From DAOTYH01 sp034435015 (GTDB lineage Bacteria > Chloroflexota > Anaerolineae > Aggregatilineales > UBA3940): a stretch of DNA of 64,000 nucleotides. Below the pieces are notes generated by a model. The model was given only the letters and a program-made list of their open reading frames with translations, searched no databases and was not told the DNA's origin. This document shows positions 35,913 through 45,423 of this stretch, one piece after another (within the stretch, counting starts at the first letter, position 1; each line of letters begins with the position of its first letter). Where the stretch lies: contig DAOTYH010000045.1 of assembly GCA_034435015.1 (NCBI GenBank), positions 62,001 to 126,000 of the forward strand, in the 5' to 3' direction. Both the position numbers and the translations under genes were made by a program.

Positions 35913-36965
35913 ATGTCCGAAGTTACGGGCGCTGAGACTGCCCAACGCAAAGCTGACCATATCCGCATTAATCTAGAAGAGAAGGTTCAATTTCCCCGGT
36001 TGACTACTGGCTTGGAGCGCTATCGTTTTGTGCATCAGGCCCTGCCGGAGCTGAACTTGAGTGAAATTGATACCAGCCTTGAGCTTTTTGGTCGCCGGTT
36101 GGCATTTCCTCTCTTGATTTCTTCGATGACAGGGGGAACGGAGCAAGCCCGGCAGATCAACCTGACCTTGGCCGCCGCGGCTCAGAGTCATGGGATAGCA
36201 ATGGGGTTAGGCTCTCAACGGGTGGCCATTCAGAACCCTGCGGCTGTCTCTACTTTTCAGGTGCGCTCGGTTGCACCAGACATCCTGTTATTTGCCAATC
36301 TGGGTGCTGTGCAGTTGAACTATGGTTATGGGCCGGATGAGTGTCGGCGTGCTGTCGAGATGATTGAGGCGGACGCCCTGATCCTGCATCTCAACGTACT
36401 GCAAGAAGCTGTCCAGCCAGAGGGAGATACCAACTGGGCGGGATTGTTAAACCGCATTGAGCAGGTCTGCCGAACCCTGCCTGTACCGGTAGTTGCTAAA
36501 GAGGTAGGCTGGGGCCTTTCTGAGCAGGCGGCCCGCCAGCTCGCATCGGCAGGCGTTGCGGCGTTGGATGTTGCGGGGGCAGGCGGCACATCCTGGAGCG
36601 AGGTAGAATATCACCGTGCCCCAACAGCTTTCCATGCCCGTGTAGCCCGTTCCTTTGCCGATTGGGGGATTCCTACCGCCGAGACTCTGCAAATGGCAAG
36701 ACGTGGCGCGCCGGAATTGCCCATCTTTGCCAGCGGCGGGTTGCGGGACGGAATAGATGTAGCCAAGTGTATTGCATTGGGGGCCTCGCTTTGCGGCTTT
36801 GCAGGGCCATTCTTGCGTGCGGCCGCCCAGTCGCCTGAGGCGCTGGATGAGACGATTCGTATCATTGAAAAACAACTTCGGATCTCGATGTTGTGTACAG
36901 GGGCAGGGACTCTGACAGCCCTGCGTGCTGTTTCTCTTCAGCGGGTAGATGAGGATGATTCATGA
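35913..36965 (+). CDS. fni: Type 2 isopentenyl-diphosphate delta-isomerase
   Basis: 350 aa, FMN- and NADPH-dependent TIM-barrel enzyme that interconverts isopentenyl and dimethylallyl diphosphate. Motifs: [17 protein letters not shown], the [15 protein letters not shown] segment (with the catalytic Gln), [10 protein letters not shown] and [13 protein letters not shown]. Full length for the family. Overlaps the polyprenyl synthase gene by 4 nt, so the two make a short isoprenoid operon. Type 2 isomerases are common in Chloroflexota, Gram-positives and archaea. Confidence 0.93.
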   Translation: MSEVTGAETAQRKADHIRINLEEKVQFPRLTTGLERYRFVHQALPELNLSEIDTSLELFGRRLAFPLLISSMTGGTEQARQINLTLAAAAQSHGIAMGLGSQRVAIQNPAAVSTFQVRSVAPDILLFANLGAVQLNYGYGPDECRRAVEMIEADALILHLNVLQEAVQPEGDTNWAGLLNRIEQVCRTLPVPVVAKEVGWGLSEQAARQLASAGVAALDVAGAGGTSWSEVEYHRAPTAFHARVARSFADWGIPTAETLQMARRGAPELPIFASGGLRDGIDVAKCIALGASLCGFAGPFLRAAAQSPEALDETIRIIEKQLRISMLCTGAGTLTALRAVSLQRVDEDDS

Positions 36966-37987
36966 TGACGTTGCTCGATCAGTACTTCGAGCGCCTGTTG
37001 CCTGTTATTGAAGCTGATTTACGGGAGGCCCTTCGCCCGCCTGCCAATTTCCCTCCCCTATTCTATCGGATGCTCGATTACCACATGGGATGGGTAGACG
37101 AAAACGGCCTGCCAACTCAATCGGCAGGCGGAAAGCGGCTCCGACCTATGTTGTGTCTCCTTGTTTGTGAGGCAGTGTGTGGTACTTACCAGCCTGCCCG
37201 CCCTGCGGCGGCGGCTGTCGAACTGATTCATAATTTCTCGCTGGTCCATGATGATATTCAGGATCGTAGTCCTACCCGGCGCGGACGGCCCACACTATGG
37301 AGTATTTGGGGCGAAAAACAGGCGATCAACTCTGGGGATGCGTTGTTCGCTCTTGCTCATCTGGCTATCCCCCGCCTCTCAGATGATACCCAAAGAGCCT
37401 TAACGGCTGAGATGTTGGAGGTCCTTGACGAGACTTGCTTGGAGCTAACACGCGGACAGTATCTCGACATGTCGTTTGAGACAGATGCTGTGGTAGGGAT
37501 AGAAGATTACCTTGATATGGTTGCAGGGAAGACAGCCGCCCTGCTAGGGGCATCAGCCCATTTGGGTGCACTGGCTGGCGGCGCTGACCAGCCGACCCGC
37601 TCTCATTACCGTTCTTTCGGTGAGAATCTGGGTATGGCCTTTCAGGTACTTGATGATATTTTAGATATCTGGGGCGACCCGACTGTAACGGGTAAAGAGG
37701 CCGCTATAGACATCTACCAGCGCAAGAAGTCATTGCCTGTCCTTTATGCTCTGGGGCACAGCCCGGAGCTACGCAAACAGTACGCCGATGCTCACCCCTT
37801 TGATAAAGCCTCTGTGGCTCAGGTGATTCAACTGCTTGAGGACAACGGGGCCAGACAGTATGCTGAAAATCTCGCGCGGCAGTACACAGAGCAAACACTT
37901 GCCCACTTGGAGGCCGCCAATCCAGAAGGGGAAGCCGGTCAGGCGCTGAGAGACCTCGTCTACCAGTTGCTCCGCCGCGAACGCTAA
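36962..37987 (+). CDS. Polyprenyl synthetase (trans-isoprenyl diphosphate synthase)
   Basis: 341 aa. The first Asp-rich motif is [18 protein letters not shown] (DDxxD), the second is [11 protein letters not shown] (DDxxD), both full. The enzyme condenses isopentenyl diphosphate with an allylic diphosphate to give farnesyl-, geranylgeranyl- or longer diphosphates. Two residues before the first motif are Val-His rather than bulky aromatics, so a chain longer than C15 is possible, but length cannot be fixed from sequence alone. Start overlaps the fni stop (ATGA); a second ATG follows directly. Convergent with the radical SAM gene, with a 4-nt overlap of the ends. Confidence 0.88.
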   Translation: MMTLLDQYFERLLPVIEADLREALRPPANFPPLFYRMLDYHMGWVDENGLPTQSAGGKRLRPMLCLLVCEAVCGTYQPARPAAAAVELIHNFSLVHDDIQDRSPTRRGRPTLWSIWGEKQAINSGDALFALAHLAIPRLSDDTQRALTAEMLEVLDETCLELTRGQYLDMSFETDAVVGIEDYLDMVAGKTAALLGASAHLGALAGGADQPTRSHYRSFGENLGMAFQVLDDILDIWGDPTVTGKEAAIDIYQRKKSLPVLYALGHSPELRKQYADAHPFDKASVAQVIQLLEDNGARQYAENLARQYTEQTLAHLEAANPEGEAGQALRDLVYQLLRRER

Positions 37988-39225
37988 TCCTCATCAGGGA
38001 GTAAGCGGATAAAGACTTGGTTGCTGATCAGGTAAGCTTGTTCTGTCAGCCTAAGCACTTCATCCTGACAGGCTAACAACCTGCTTTGTTCAAGTTGTTT
38101 GAGAGCCAAGCCAAAGACTTCATCTACAGACTTGCCGAAGCGGAGGCAGAACTCCTTCTTGTTGACCCCATCTCTGACCAGTCTCAGCCCCAAAATCAGC
38201 GTCTCGCTCATGGCTAACCGCTCACCGATGATCTCATACCCTTCCATAGCGGGTGGAAGCAGGACATTTCTATCCCTCTCTGCATCCCTTACCCGCTTAA
38301 TATATTCGCTGACCTGTGTGACGTTCCAGTAGCGCACATTGTACATCGAGCTGTGCGCTCCTGCCCCGAAGCCGAGATATGCTTTATTGAGCCAGTATTG
38401 CTGGTTATGTCGGCATTCGTAACCTGGGCGCGCCCAGTTTGAAAGTTCATATTGCTGGTAACCGGCCTCCGCCAGCCGCTTGCGGGCATCATCGTAGAGA
38501 GTGGCCGCCAGATCAGGGTCAGGGCGAGGTACAGACTTCTGCCTGATCTGCAAAGCTAAAGGTGTACCTTCCTCCACTGACAGGCAATATAGCGAGACAT
38601 GCTCTGGTTGCCATGCCAACACAGCCTCCAGTGAGCGACGCCAGCTTTGCCGCGATTGGCCGGGGATGCCATAGATCAGGTCGACGTTGATATTATCGAA
38701 GCCTGCCCTCCGGGCCTGATGAAAAGCTTCTTCTGCCTCAGCAAAAGTATGCTGACGGCCAAAGAGCCTGAGTTCCTGCTCGTTGGCGCTCTGAACGCCC
38801 AGGCTGAGCCGGTTGACACCAGTGGATTTAAAGGCGATCAGCTTGTTGAGATCAACTGTGCCAGGGTTGGCCTCCAGTGTGATTTCTGCACCAGCCTCGA
38901 GCCTGAAATAGAGCTGGCAAGCACTTATAACCGCCTCGACCTGGACGGGGGCAAGAATAGAGGGAGTTCCTCCGCCCAGATACAAGGTGCATGCGGTCAG
39001 AGGAGGAAGACTGCTCCCTATGAAGTTTATCTCCTGTATAACAGCCTGCACATACGGCTCGATAAAGTCGTCCAGCCCGGCGTAGGTGACGAAGTCACAG
39101 TAGGCGCAACGCGAGCGGCAGAAAGGGATGTGCAGATATATGCTCAATGGCTCATCAGACACAGTCAAAGTAGTTCCCTGCCGACATGTCGCTCCGAGGT
39201 ATGGAGGGCCTTTCTCTGCTCCCAT
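37984..39225 (-). CDS. HemW-like radical SAM protein (coproporphyrinogen III oxidase-like)
   Basis: 413 aa as drawn. The radical SAM cluster motif is IPFCRSRCAYCDF (CxxxCxxC), followed by LYLGGGTPS and the HemN/HemW pattern GVQSANEQELRLFGRQH. The N-terminal 20 residues before LTVSDEPLSIYLHIPF are probably not translated; a TTG at 39168 or a GTG at 39162 may be the real start. The CRSRCAYC motif with no extra upstream Cys points to the HemW type, which binds haem and inserts it into targets, rather than true HemN. Final assignment needs the C-terminal domain comparison. Confidence 0.82.
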   Translation of the reverse strand: MGAEKGPPYLGATCRQGTTLTVSDEPLSIYLHIPFCRSRCAYCDFVTYAGLDDFIEPYVQAVIQEINFIGSSLPPLTACTLYLGGGTPSILAPVQVEAVISACQLYFRLEAGAEITLEANPGTVDLNKLIAFKSTGVNRLSLGVQSANEQELRLFGRQHTFAEAEEAFHQARRAGFDNINVDLIYGIPGQSRQSWRRSLEAVLAWQPEHVSLYCLSVEEGTPLALQIRQKSVPRPDPDLAATLYDDARKRLAEAGYQQYELSNWARPGYECRHNQQYWLNKAYLGFGAGAHSSMYNVRYWNVTQVSEYIKRVRDAERDRNVLLPPAMEGYEIIGERLAMSETLILGLRLVRDGVNKKEFCLRFGKSVDEVFGLALKQLEQSRLLACQDEVLRLTEQAYLISNQVFIRLLPDED

Positions 39226-39278
39226 TGCAGGATTACCTTGGAAAACTTATAATGAGTCAGTGATGGGCTAGTGTGAGC

Positions 39279-39307
39279 TTGACCACTCCATATGAGCGTT
39301 CTATACT
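39279..39307 (+). promoter_or_regulatory. sigma70-type promoter of the kinase cassette
   Basis: TTGACC (39279-39284), 17-nt spacer, TATACT (39302-39307). Both hexamers match consensus at 5 of 6. A leader of roughly 90 nt precedes the kinase ATG, with a further AT-rich stretch (TTATATATTTATG near 39367) that could hold a second promoter. Confidence 0.6.
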
Positions 39308-39402
39308 GGGATGGGTCGTATTCAGACTGTATCCAGACGACAGAGTTTGTTGTTTGTGATCGAATCATTATATATTTATGATGAAGATCATCGAGTAATT
39401 AT

Positions 39403-41370
39403 ATGCCACAGTCACCAAAAGAAACACGACAGATCGAAAGCGAGCAAAAAGCGCTCTCTGCTCCAGCGGGATCGTTGCAACCGGGGCAAGTGCTCCAGAG
39501 CCGTTACCGAATTCTGGGGATCATTGGCTTGGGAGGAATGGGGGCTGTCTATCAGGCACGCGACCTCCACTTCCCCAATGTGACACGCCTGTGCGCCGTC
39601 AAAGAAATGATCAATATGGCGCAAGATCAGCAACTGCGGGAACAGACCCTGCGCAATTTCGAGCGGGAGGCCGAGATACTGGCCACCCTCAACCATCCCG
39701 CCATCCCTCAGATCTATGATTATTTTAGCTTCGGCGATCGATCCTATCTGGTGATGGAGTTCATACAGGGCAAGGACTTGGAGGCTATCCTCAACAGCAC
39801 GGATCAGTTCCTGCCTGTTGAGCAGGTACGGCAGTGGGGCATTGAGATTTGTGATGTCCTGAGCTACCTGCATAATCATCAGCCGGAGCCGATTGTGTTC
39901 CGTGATATGAAGCCTAGCAATGTGATGATTGATCATCACAAGCGTGTCCGGTTGATTGACTTTGGAATTGCCAAGACTTTCCAGATGGGGCAACCGGGCA
40001 CCATGATCGGCACGGAGGGATATTCTCCCCCTGAACAATACAAGGGGATTGCCTCACCTGCCGGGGACATTTATGCGTTGGGTGCGTCACTCCATCACCT
40101 GTTGACACGCCGCGACCCGCGTCTTGAGCCGCCCTTCTCATTTGATAAGAAACCTATTAAGGAATACAACCCCAATGTGCCGGACGCTCTGGCGGCGGTG
40201 ATCATGCGCGCCCTGGAGTATGACCCGGAGCGGCGGTATGCCTCTGCGGAGGCTATGAAGCAATCCCTTGAAGCGGCAGGAGGCTCTCTCGCAGAGCCTG
40301 TGGCCGCTTCCCCTCAGGCGTCCAGGGTGGGATCACCGGCCTCGCCGTTGCAGGCCAGCGTCCCGGTTGCACCGGTCGGCGCTCCGGCGGTAGTTGTCCC
40401 GTCAGGGGACATTGTGCCAATATGGCAGTTTCAGGTTGAGGATGCTGTCCGGTCTACGCCAATGGTCTATAACGGCGTGGTTTATGTAGGCGCCTATGAC
40501 AACAACCTGTGGGCGCTGGATGCTAAGGCAGGTTCCTTGATCTGGCGCTTCCCAACTGAAGGGGGGATAGGCTCTTCACCTGCTTATAGTGGCGGGATGG
40601 TCTATATCGGCTCATCCGATCAGCGCCTCCATGCTGTGGACGCGCGCACTGGTCAGCGCCGGTGGTCCTTCAAAACAGAGGGCAGGATTTTTACAACGCC
40701 GTGTGTGGCGGTGGGGTTAGTGTTTATCGGTTCAGATGACGGTAAGCTGTATGCCCTCAAGCCGGGGCCTGCCAGTGCTCGTGAGGCTTGGTCCTTCTCC
40801 GCAATGTCGCCTATTCGTTCCTCTCCAGTGGTTAATGATGACCGCCTTTTCTTTGGGACTGACGGCGGTGAATTCATCTGCCTAGATGTATCGGGAGAAC
40901 TGCGCTGGCGCTTCCAGACCAGACGGCGGGTAATGTCTACTGGCATGGCACGCGAGGGGATCGTCTATATCGGCTCGGATGACTGGCATGTCTACGCACT
41001 TGATGTGGAACAGGGATACCCCATTTGGCGCTTCCGGACTCGTGGGCCGGTCATCTCATCCCCGGTCTATGCCGACAATAAAGTGTATTTTGGCTCGGCT
41101 GACGGGCATGTCTACGCTGTCGAGGCTCTCAACGGGCGTGAGGTCTGGAAATATGAGGTAGGCGATCAGGTTAACTCGACGCCGTTTGTATATAGAGACG
41201 CCCTCTACATTGGCGCACGGGATGGAGCTTTATACTGCCTCCATGCCAAGTCGGGAGAGTTTCTGTGGCGCTTCCAGAGCCGAGGCCCGATCTTATCCTC
41301 GCCTCGCGTTGTGGATGACATTGTCTATATCGGCTCTGACGATAAAAATGTTTATGCCTTACAAGCATAG
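39403..41370 (+). CDS. Ser/Thr protein kinase with C-terminal eight-blade PQQ-like propeller
   Basis: 655 aa. Kinase domain at about residues 30-290: Gly-rich loop IGLGGMGAVYQA, Lys in CAVKEM, catalytic loop VFRDMKPSNVM (Phe in place of the His of HRD), DFG in LIDFGIAKT, and GTEGYSPPEQY. An Ala/Pro-rich linker (about 295-340) without any hydrophobic segment leads to eight W-x-F/Y repeats of the PQQ-enzyme type (YIGSDD, VYALD, WRF). Most kinases of this kind place the propeller outside a TM helix; this one has none and so appears to be entirely cytoplasmic. First gene of the cassette; a PP2C gene follows after 36 nt. The gene stop lies in a 19-bp palindrome (41361-41379). Confidence 0.9.
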   Translation: MPQSPKETRQIESEQKALSAPAGSLQPGQVLQSRYRILGIIGLGGMGAVYQARDLHFPNVTRLCAVKEMINMAQDQQLREQTLRNFEREAEILATLNHPAIPQIYDYFSFGDRSYLVMEFIQGKDLEAILNSTDQFLPVEQVRQWGIEICDVLSYLHNHQPEPIVFRDMKPSNVMIDHHKRVRLIDFGIAKTFQMGQPGTMIGTEGYSPPEQYKGIASPAGDIYALGASLHHLLTRRDPRLEPPFSFDKKPIKEYNPNVPDALAAVIMRALEYDPERRYASAEAMKQSLEAAGGSLAEPVAASPQASRVGSPASPLQASVPVAPVGAPAVVVPSGDIVPIWQFQVEDAVRSTPMVYNGVVYVGAYDNNLWALDAKAGSLIWRFPTEGGIGSSPAYSGGMVYIGSSDQRLHAVDARTGQRRWSFKTEGRIFTTPCVAVGLVFIGSDDGKLYALKPGPASAREAWSFSAMSPIRSSPVVNDDRLFFGTDGGEFICLDVSGELRWRFQTRRRVMSTGMAREGIVYIGSDDWHVYALDVEQGYPIWRFRTRGPVISSPVYADNKVYFGSADGHVYAVEALNGREVWKYEVGDQVNSTPFVYRDALYIGARDGALYCLHAKSGEFLWRFQSRGPILSSPRVVDDIVYIGSDDKNVYALQA

Positions 41371-41379
41371 TATGCTTGT
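41361..41379. repeat. 19-bp palindrome across the kinase stop codon
   Basis: ACAAGCATA-G-TATGCTTGT, perfect 9-bp arms around one G, ending 27 nt before the PP2C start. A similar but imperfect copy is at 47787-47807. As RNA it could form a 6-bp stem with a 7-nt loop; as DNA it is a candidate dimer-binding site. Confidence 0.5.
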
Positions 41380-41406
41380 CTGAATACCATATAGAAGGAC
41401 CACTCA

Positions 41407-42360
41407 ATGAAATTGTTTAGAAATCTGTTTGGGCGGCAAGCCAAAGAAGAAACAGTACCCCCCCAGCTTCCAGAGATACAGGGGAGCGCTCAGGCCGCGC
41501 TCCATGAGGGCGAATCGCCAGTCACCGCTCCGATTGCCCCCCTCCAGACTCGCCCTTTGCCCCCGCCTAAGGCTTTCAGCTCGCCGACACGCCGTATTCG
41601 TTATGGGCAGGCCAGTGATGTAGGGCAGGTTCGCGGCAACAACCAGGATGCCTGCCTGTCTATTCTGGCTAGTGTAGAGTTGGCGGGCAATCCCCCTCCC
41701 ATAGGTCTTTTTATTGTAGCAGATGGCATGGGAGGGCATCATGATGGCGAGCAGGCTAGTGCTGTCACCGTGCAGACAGTAGCAAGCCATGTCATCAGTG
41801 AAATCATCCAGCCGCACCTTGAGGGGCGTGAGCCAAGTTCTGAACAGAAGACGATCTTGGAGGTGCTGGATGAGGCTGTCTCTGCGGCAAACAGCGCGGT
41901 TCAGGCACGTGTCCCTAATAGCGGTACAACGGCGACTTGTGCAGTGGTACGGGGTGATCTAGCTTATATTGCGCACGTAGGTGACAGCCGGGCCTATCTC
42001 TATGCTGAAAACAATTTAGAACTGATCACCCGCGACCACTCCCTTGTTCGCCGGTTGCAGGAGTTGGGGCAGTTGACGGCTGAGGAAGCAGAGAACTACC
42101 CACAGCGGAATGTTTTGTATCGGGCGATTGGGCAGGGCGACAGCCTTGAGGTTGATACAGTTACAAGGCGTTTGCCTCCCTCATCGAGCCTGTTGCTGTG
42201 TAGTGATGGGCTGTGGGGAGTGCTCAAGGATGAGCGGATCGTGGAGATTCTGGCAAGCTTCGATGATCCCCAGAAAGCCTGTGAGCAGATGATCAGCGCG
42301 GCCAATGCCAACGGCGGGCCGGATAACATTACAGCTATATTGGTACGGATGCCGGATTAA
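41407..42360 (+). CDS. PP2C-type Ser/Thr protein phosphatase
   Basis: 317 aa with a basic, Pro-rich 60-residue N-terminus and then a PPM/PP2C domain. Metal-binding motifs: VADGMGGHHDGE (Asp 106), GDSRAYL, LCSDGLWG and GPDNITAILV. The usual N-E-D of the first strand is NNQDA. It would remove phosphate from Ser/Thr of proteins phosphorylated by the kinase upstream. Second gene of the cassette; no membrane segment. Confidence 0.93.
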   Translation: MKLFRNLFGRQAKEETVPPQLPEIQGSAQAALHEGESPVTAPIAPLQTRPLPPPKAFSSPTRRIRYGQASDVGQVRGNNQDACLSILASVELAGNPPPIGLFIVADGMGGHHDGEQASAVTVQTVASHVISEIIQPHLEGREPSSEQKTILEVLDEAVSAANSAVQARVPNSGTTATCAVVRGDLAYIAHVGDSRAYLYAENNLELITRDHSLVRRLQELGQLTAEEAENYPQRNVLYRAIGQGDSLEVDTVTRRLPPSSSLLLCSDGLWGVLKDERIVEILASFDDPQKACEQMISAANANGGPDNITAILVRMPD

Positions 42361-42406
42361 GTGACATCTCCTTTCCTTGCAGATGGGTGGGGAGAGTAAC
42401 AAGCCC

Positions 42407-43882
42407 ATGGACTTTGTTGACTATTATGTGATGATGGGCGTGCCGCCGAGTGCAAGCGAAGATGAGTTGCGGCAGGCCTACCGAACGGCAGCCCGGCGTT
42501 TCCATCCCGATGTCAACAAGACTTCGGGGGCTTCCGTCCTTTTTAGGGACATCAATGCCGCCTATGAGATACTCTCCGACCCGCATAAACGATCTGAGTA
42601 TGACAAGGTCTTCCATGACCGCCGCCGTACTGCTCCCGGCCTGCAACTAGAGACTTTTTACAGTCGCCGCCATTTAAGGCAGATCAGCGAACCGCAACTC
42701 CTGTATGTGATGCTTAGAATACAGCCTATGCTGGAAATCAGCCTGACGACCGACGCCCCATTGAATCTGTGTCTGGTCATTGATCGGAGCAAATCAATGC
42801 AAGGGGCCCGGATGCAACACGTGAAGGCGGCGGCGCACCGAATCCTTGACGAGTGCAAGCCAAGCGATATTGTCTCGGTAGTAGTCTTTAGCGATCAGGC
42901 TGAGGTGATTGTGCCGGCCCAGCATCCTACTGATCCCCGTAGCATGAAGACTCTGATCAGCGCTATTCGCGCAGACGGGGCGACCTCCATTGTAGGGGCG
43001 TTACGGAGCGGCCTGTCACAGATAGAGCGAAATCGGGATACCCGTTATGTGAACCATCTGGTGCTGATCACAGATGGGCGTACCTATGGCGATGAAGAAG
43101 AATGCCTGTCATTGGCCGCAAGGGCTAGGGAAAAGGGGATTGGCATCAGCGGGATGGGCATTGGCGAGGATTGGAACGATAAGTTCTTGGATGCCCTGGC
43201 CTCGCAGACAGGCGGTTCCTCAGGTTATATTAGCAACCCTGAGTCTGCTGTTCGCTTCCTTCATGAGCGTGTCCGTAGCCTGGCGAGTGCCTACGCTGAA
43301 AGGGCATCTTTGATTGTAGCGACCATGCCCGAAGTCCAGATCGATTCGGCTGTGCGTGTATCGCCAAATGCGATAAACTTACCTACCGAACCACAGCCAA
43401 TCGCCTTGGGGACTCTTGACGGACGTCTTGCCACTACAGTGATGCTCCAGTTCTATGTGGAAACGGCCAATGTGTCTCTGGGTGAATTCTATGTAGGGCG
43501 TGTGGATGTAGAAGGGCATGTACTCGGCTCTGATCAGCGTCTTGAGCGGGTTATACAGGATTTGACTGTCGAGGTGACTGATCAAAAGGTTGAGGATGAG
43601 CCGCCGCCCGAACTTTTAGATGCGCTGAGTGGTGTGATGCTGTACCGGTTACAGGATCGCGCCCGTGAGGCGCTTGAGCAAGGAGAGATTGCCGAAGCCA
43701 CCCGCAAGCTTGAATATTTGGCAACGCGCCTGTTTGAGAAGGGTGAGGAGGAATTGGGGCAGGCCGCTCTCTATGAGGCACGGCGCGTTGCTTATACCCA
43801 CCAGCTCTCCGAAGCAGGTGCCAAGCAATTAAAATATGGCACCCGCGCACTCTGGCCGACTGGAGAACAGGAAGATGATTAG
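42407..43882 (+). CDS. J-domain/VWA-domain fusion protein
   Basis: About 491 aa from the ATG at 42407 (GGGGAG upstream; TTG 42377 and ATG 42383 are weaker). Residues 1-65 form a DnaJ-type J domain with the HPD motif at 33-35, which stimulates Hsp70 ATPase. A VWA domain follows at about 110-300 with an intact MIDAS: DRSKS, the Thr in GATSIVG, and TDGRT. The C-terminal 190 residues hold a beta-rich part and an amphipathic helix (EIAEATRKLEYLATRLFE). VWA proteins of TerY type belong to a triad with a kinase and a PP2C, as here. A J domain at the start is unusual. It overlaps the FHA gene by 8 nt. Confidence 0.88.
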   Translation: MDFVDYYVMMGVPPSASEDELRQAYRTAARRFHPDVNKTSGASVLFRDINAAYEILSDPHKRSEYDKVFHDRRRTAPGLQLETFYSRRHLRQISEPQLLYVMLRIQPMLEISLTTDAPLNLCLVIDRSKSMQGARMQHVKAAAHRILDECKPSDIVSVVVFSDQAEVIVPAQHPTDPRSMKTLISAIRADGATSIVGALRSGLSQIERNRDTRYVNHLVLITDGRTYGDEEECLSLAARAREKGIGISGMGIGEDWNDKFLDALASQTGGSSGYISNPESAVRFLHERVRSLASAYAERASLIVATMPEVQIDSAVRVSPNAINLPTEPQPIALGTLDGRLATTVMLQFYVETANVSLGEFYVGRVDVEGHVLGSDQRLERVIQDLTVEVTDQKVEDEPPPELLDALSGVMLYRLQDRAREALEQGEIAEATRKLEYLATRLFEKGEEELGQAALYEARRVAYTHQLSEAGAKQLKYGTRALWPTGEQEDD

Positions 43883-44375
43883 GTGTCCATATTGCCAACA
43901 CGAGATGATGGAAGGCGCATTGTTCTGTGAAGAATGCGGCCTCAGTCTCTGGGAGGACTCACAGGGGGAAGTCCCCACCCGCAAACTGGAGGAAGACTCA
44001 AACGAATTCAGCGTCAAGTCGGGCTGGGGAACAGCTACTTTTCAGGAGCGGAATCAGGTTATCATTCACATTCGTGACGCCGCAGAGCCAGTGACGGTCT
44101 ATCCGGGTGCTGAGTTTGTGATAGGACGTCATGATAGCGCGAGCGGCATAACCCCCGATCTGGATTTGACAGCTTATGGGGCGCTTGAGAAGGGCGTCTC
44201 TCGCTTGCATGCGGCGCTACGGCGAGGCGAAGATGTGCTGTCAATCGTCGATCTGGATAGCGCAAATGGCACCTACTTAAACGGACAACGACTGGCGGCC
44301 CATCAACCTCGCCTGTTGCGGGATGGTGATGAGATTCGCTTGGGTAAACTGGTGCTTCACATTTACTTCAAGTAG
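43875..44375 (+). CDS. Zinc-ribbon/FHA-domain protein
   Basis: 166 aa from the ATG at 43875, which overlaps the preceding stop by 8 nt (an earlier in-frame ATG at 43836 lies inside the J/VWA gene). N-terminal zinc ribbon with Cys 4, 7, 18 and 21 (CPYC and CEEC). The FHA domain (about 75-165) shows IGRHD, GVSRLHAALRR and DLDSANGTYLNG, the phosphothreonine-binding residues Arg, Ser, His and Asn being present. It should bind a phospho-Thr peptide made by the kinase and hold the cassette together. Fourth gene of the cassette. Confidence 0.9.
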   Translation: MIRCPYCQHEMMEGALFCEECGLSLWEDSQGEVPTRKLEEDSNEFSVKSGWGTATFQERNQVIIHIRDAAEPVTVYPGAEFVIGRHDSASGITPDLDLTAYGALEKGVSRLHAALRRGEDVLSIVDLDSANGTYLNGQRLAAHQPRLLRDGDEIRLGKLVLHIYFK

Positions 44376-44405
44376 CTTTGTAGTGTTGTTTTCTGCGAGG
44401 TCTAG

Positions 44406-44648
44406 ATGAGCTACCGAATTCAGATTCACATAGCCAATGACGATCCAATCGTTGTAGATGTTGATGAACTGCCTAAGCCCGGTGACCAGTTTGTGATGGG
44501 GATGAATCCCCAGCGGCGTGACGGAAAAGAGGTCCCCTACATTCTACGGGAAGTGAATCAGGTTATCTTCCCTTGGTGGCGCATCAACTTTATCCAAATC
44601 CTGCCCAGTGAGCGCGAAGAAGAGATCGAAACCTTCGTGCGTGAATAA
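44406..44648 (+). CDS. 80-aa protein of unknown function in the signalling cassette
   Basis: A short soluble protein ([18 protein letters not shown]...). Visible features: a predicted N-terminal beta-strand pair, the segment [18 protein letters not shown], then [12 protein letters not shown]. No signal peptide or TM segment. GAGG lies 6 nt before the ATG. It sits 30 nt after the FHA gene and 2 nt before the response-regulator gene, so it is almost certainly in the same transcript. No family recognised; function not inferred. Confidence 0.7.
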   Translation: MSYRIQIHIANDDPIVVDVDELPKPGDQFVMGMNPQRRDGKEVPYILREVNQVIFPWWRINFIQILPSEREEEIETFVRE

Positions 44649-44650
44649 CC

Positions 44651-45385
44651 ATGCAGACACAACGCACTGACCTCAACTTCTCCGGTATGTGCGTCCTCGT
44701 CGTAGATGACGAGGCCCGCATGATCGACTTTATTCGCATGAATCTCTCCCTGGAGGGTTTCAAGGTCATTGGTGCCAGCAATGGCGTAGAAGCACTCGAC
44801 ATGGTTCGCAAGCATGTTGTGGATTTGATCATTCTGGATATCATGATGCCGCAACTGGATGGCTTTGAAACCCTTCGGATGTTGCGCGAGTTCTCCAATG
44901 TGCCTGTGATCATGCTGACGGCCAAAGGGGAAGAAGAGGATAAAGTACGCGGCTTAGAACTCGGTGCAGACGACTATGTGACCAAACCGTTCGGGGCACG
45001 TGAGCTGGTCAGCCGAGTGAAAGCGGTTTTGCGCCGCGTGCATAGTGTCATAGAACCTGGTCAGGCTATCCTTAAGATAGACGATCGGCTAAGCGTGGAC
45101 TTTAACCAGCGCGAGGTCATTGTGGAGGGCAAACGGATCAAACTGCGCCCTACCGAGTATCGTCTGCTTTACCACTTGATCGAAAATGCCGGCTGGACCG
45201 TCCCTCATGAACAATTGCTGGCCAAAGTATGGGGATACGAGTATCGTGACGAGACACATTACGTCCGCCTGTATGTCAATTACCTGCGCGAGAAGATAGA
45301 AGAAGACCCTGCTAATCCGAAGTACATTCTGACCGAGCGCGGGATCGGTTACCGATTTGTTGACTTTCGTAATCAACAACCGTAG
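44651..45385 (+). CDS. OmpR/PhoB-family response regulator
   Basis: 244 aa. Receiver domain at about 15-130: [10 protein letters not shown] (acidic pair), phosphoacceptor Asp in LIILDIMMP, Thr in MLTAKG and Lys in VTKPFG. A winged-helix DNA-binding domain follows at about 150-240 ([41 protein letters not shown]). The regulator is complete and should bind direct-repeat DNA when phosphorylated. No histidine kinase is next to it; the orphan kinase at 23912-27238 is one possible partner, and the Ser/Thr kinase could modulate it. Last gene of the cassette before the terminator at 45424. Confidence 0.92.
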   Translation: MQTQRTDLNFSGMCVLVVDDEARMIDFIRMNLSLEGFKVIGASNGVEALDMVRKHVVDLIILDIMMPQLDGFETLRMLREFSNVPVIMLTAKGEEEDKVRGLELGADDYVTKPFGARELVSRVKAVLRRVHSVIEPGQAILKIDDRLSVDFNQREVIVEGKRIKLRPTEYRLLYHLIENAGWTVPHEQLLAKVWGYEYRDETHYVRLYVNYLREKIEEDPANPKYILTERGIGYRFVDFRNQQP

Positions 45386-45423
45386 TTTCGGGTAACCCTC
45401 TCCTGCTAGGATAGGCTGATTAA

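Noticed and set aside
39412..40038. 208-aa open frame opposite the kinase gene
   Set aside because: Lies wholly within the kinase domain on the other strand, with no own motif or ribosome site; shadow of coding bias.
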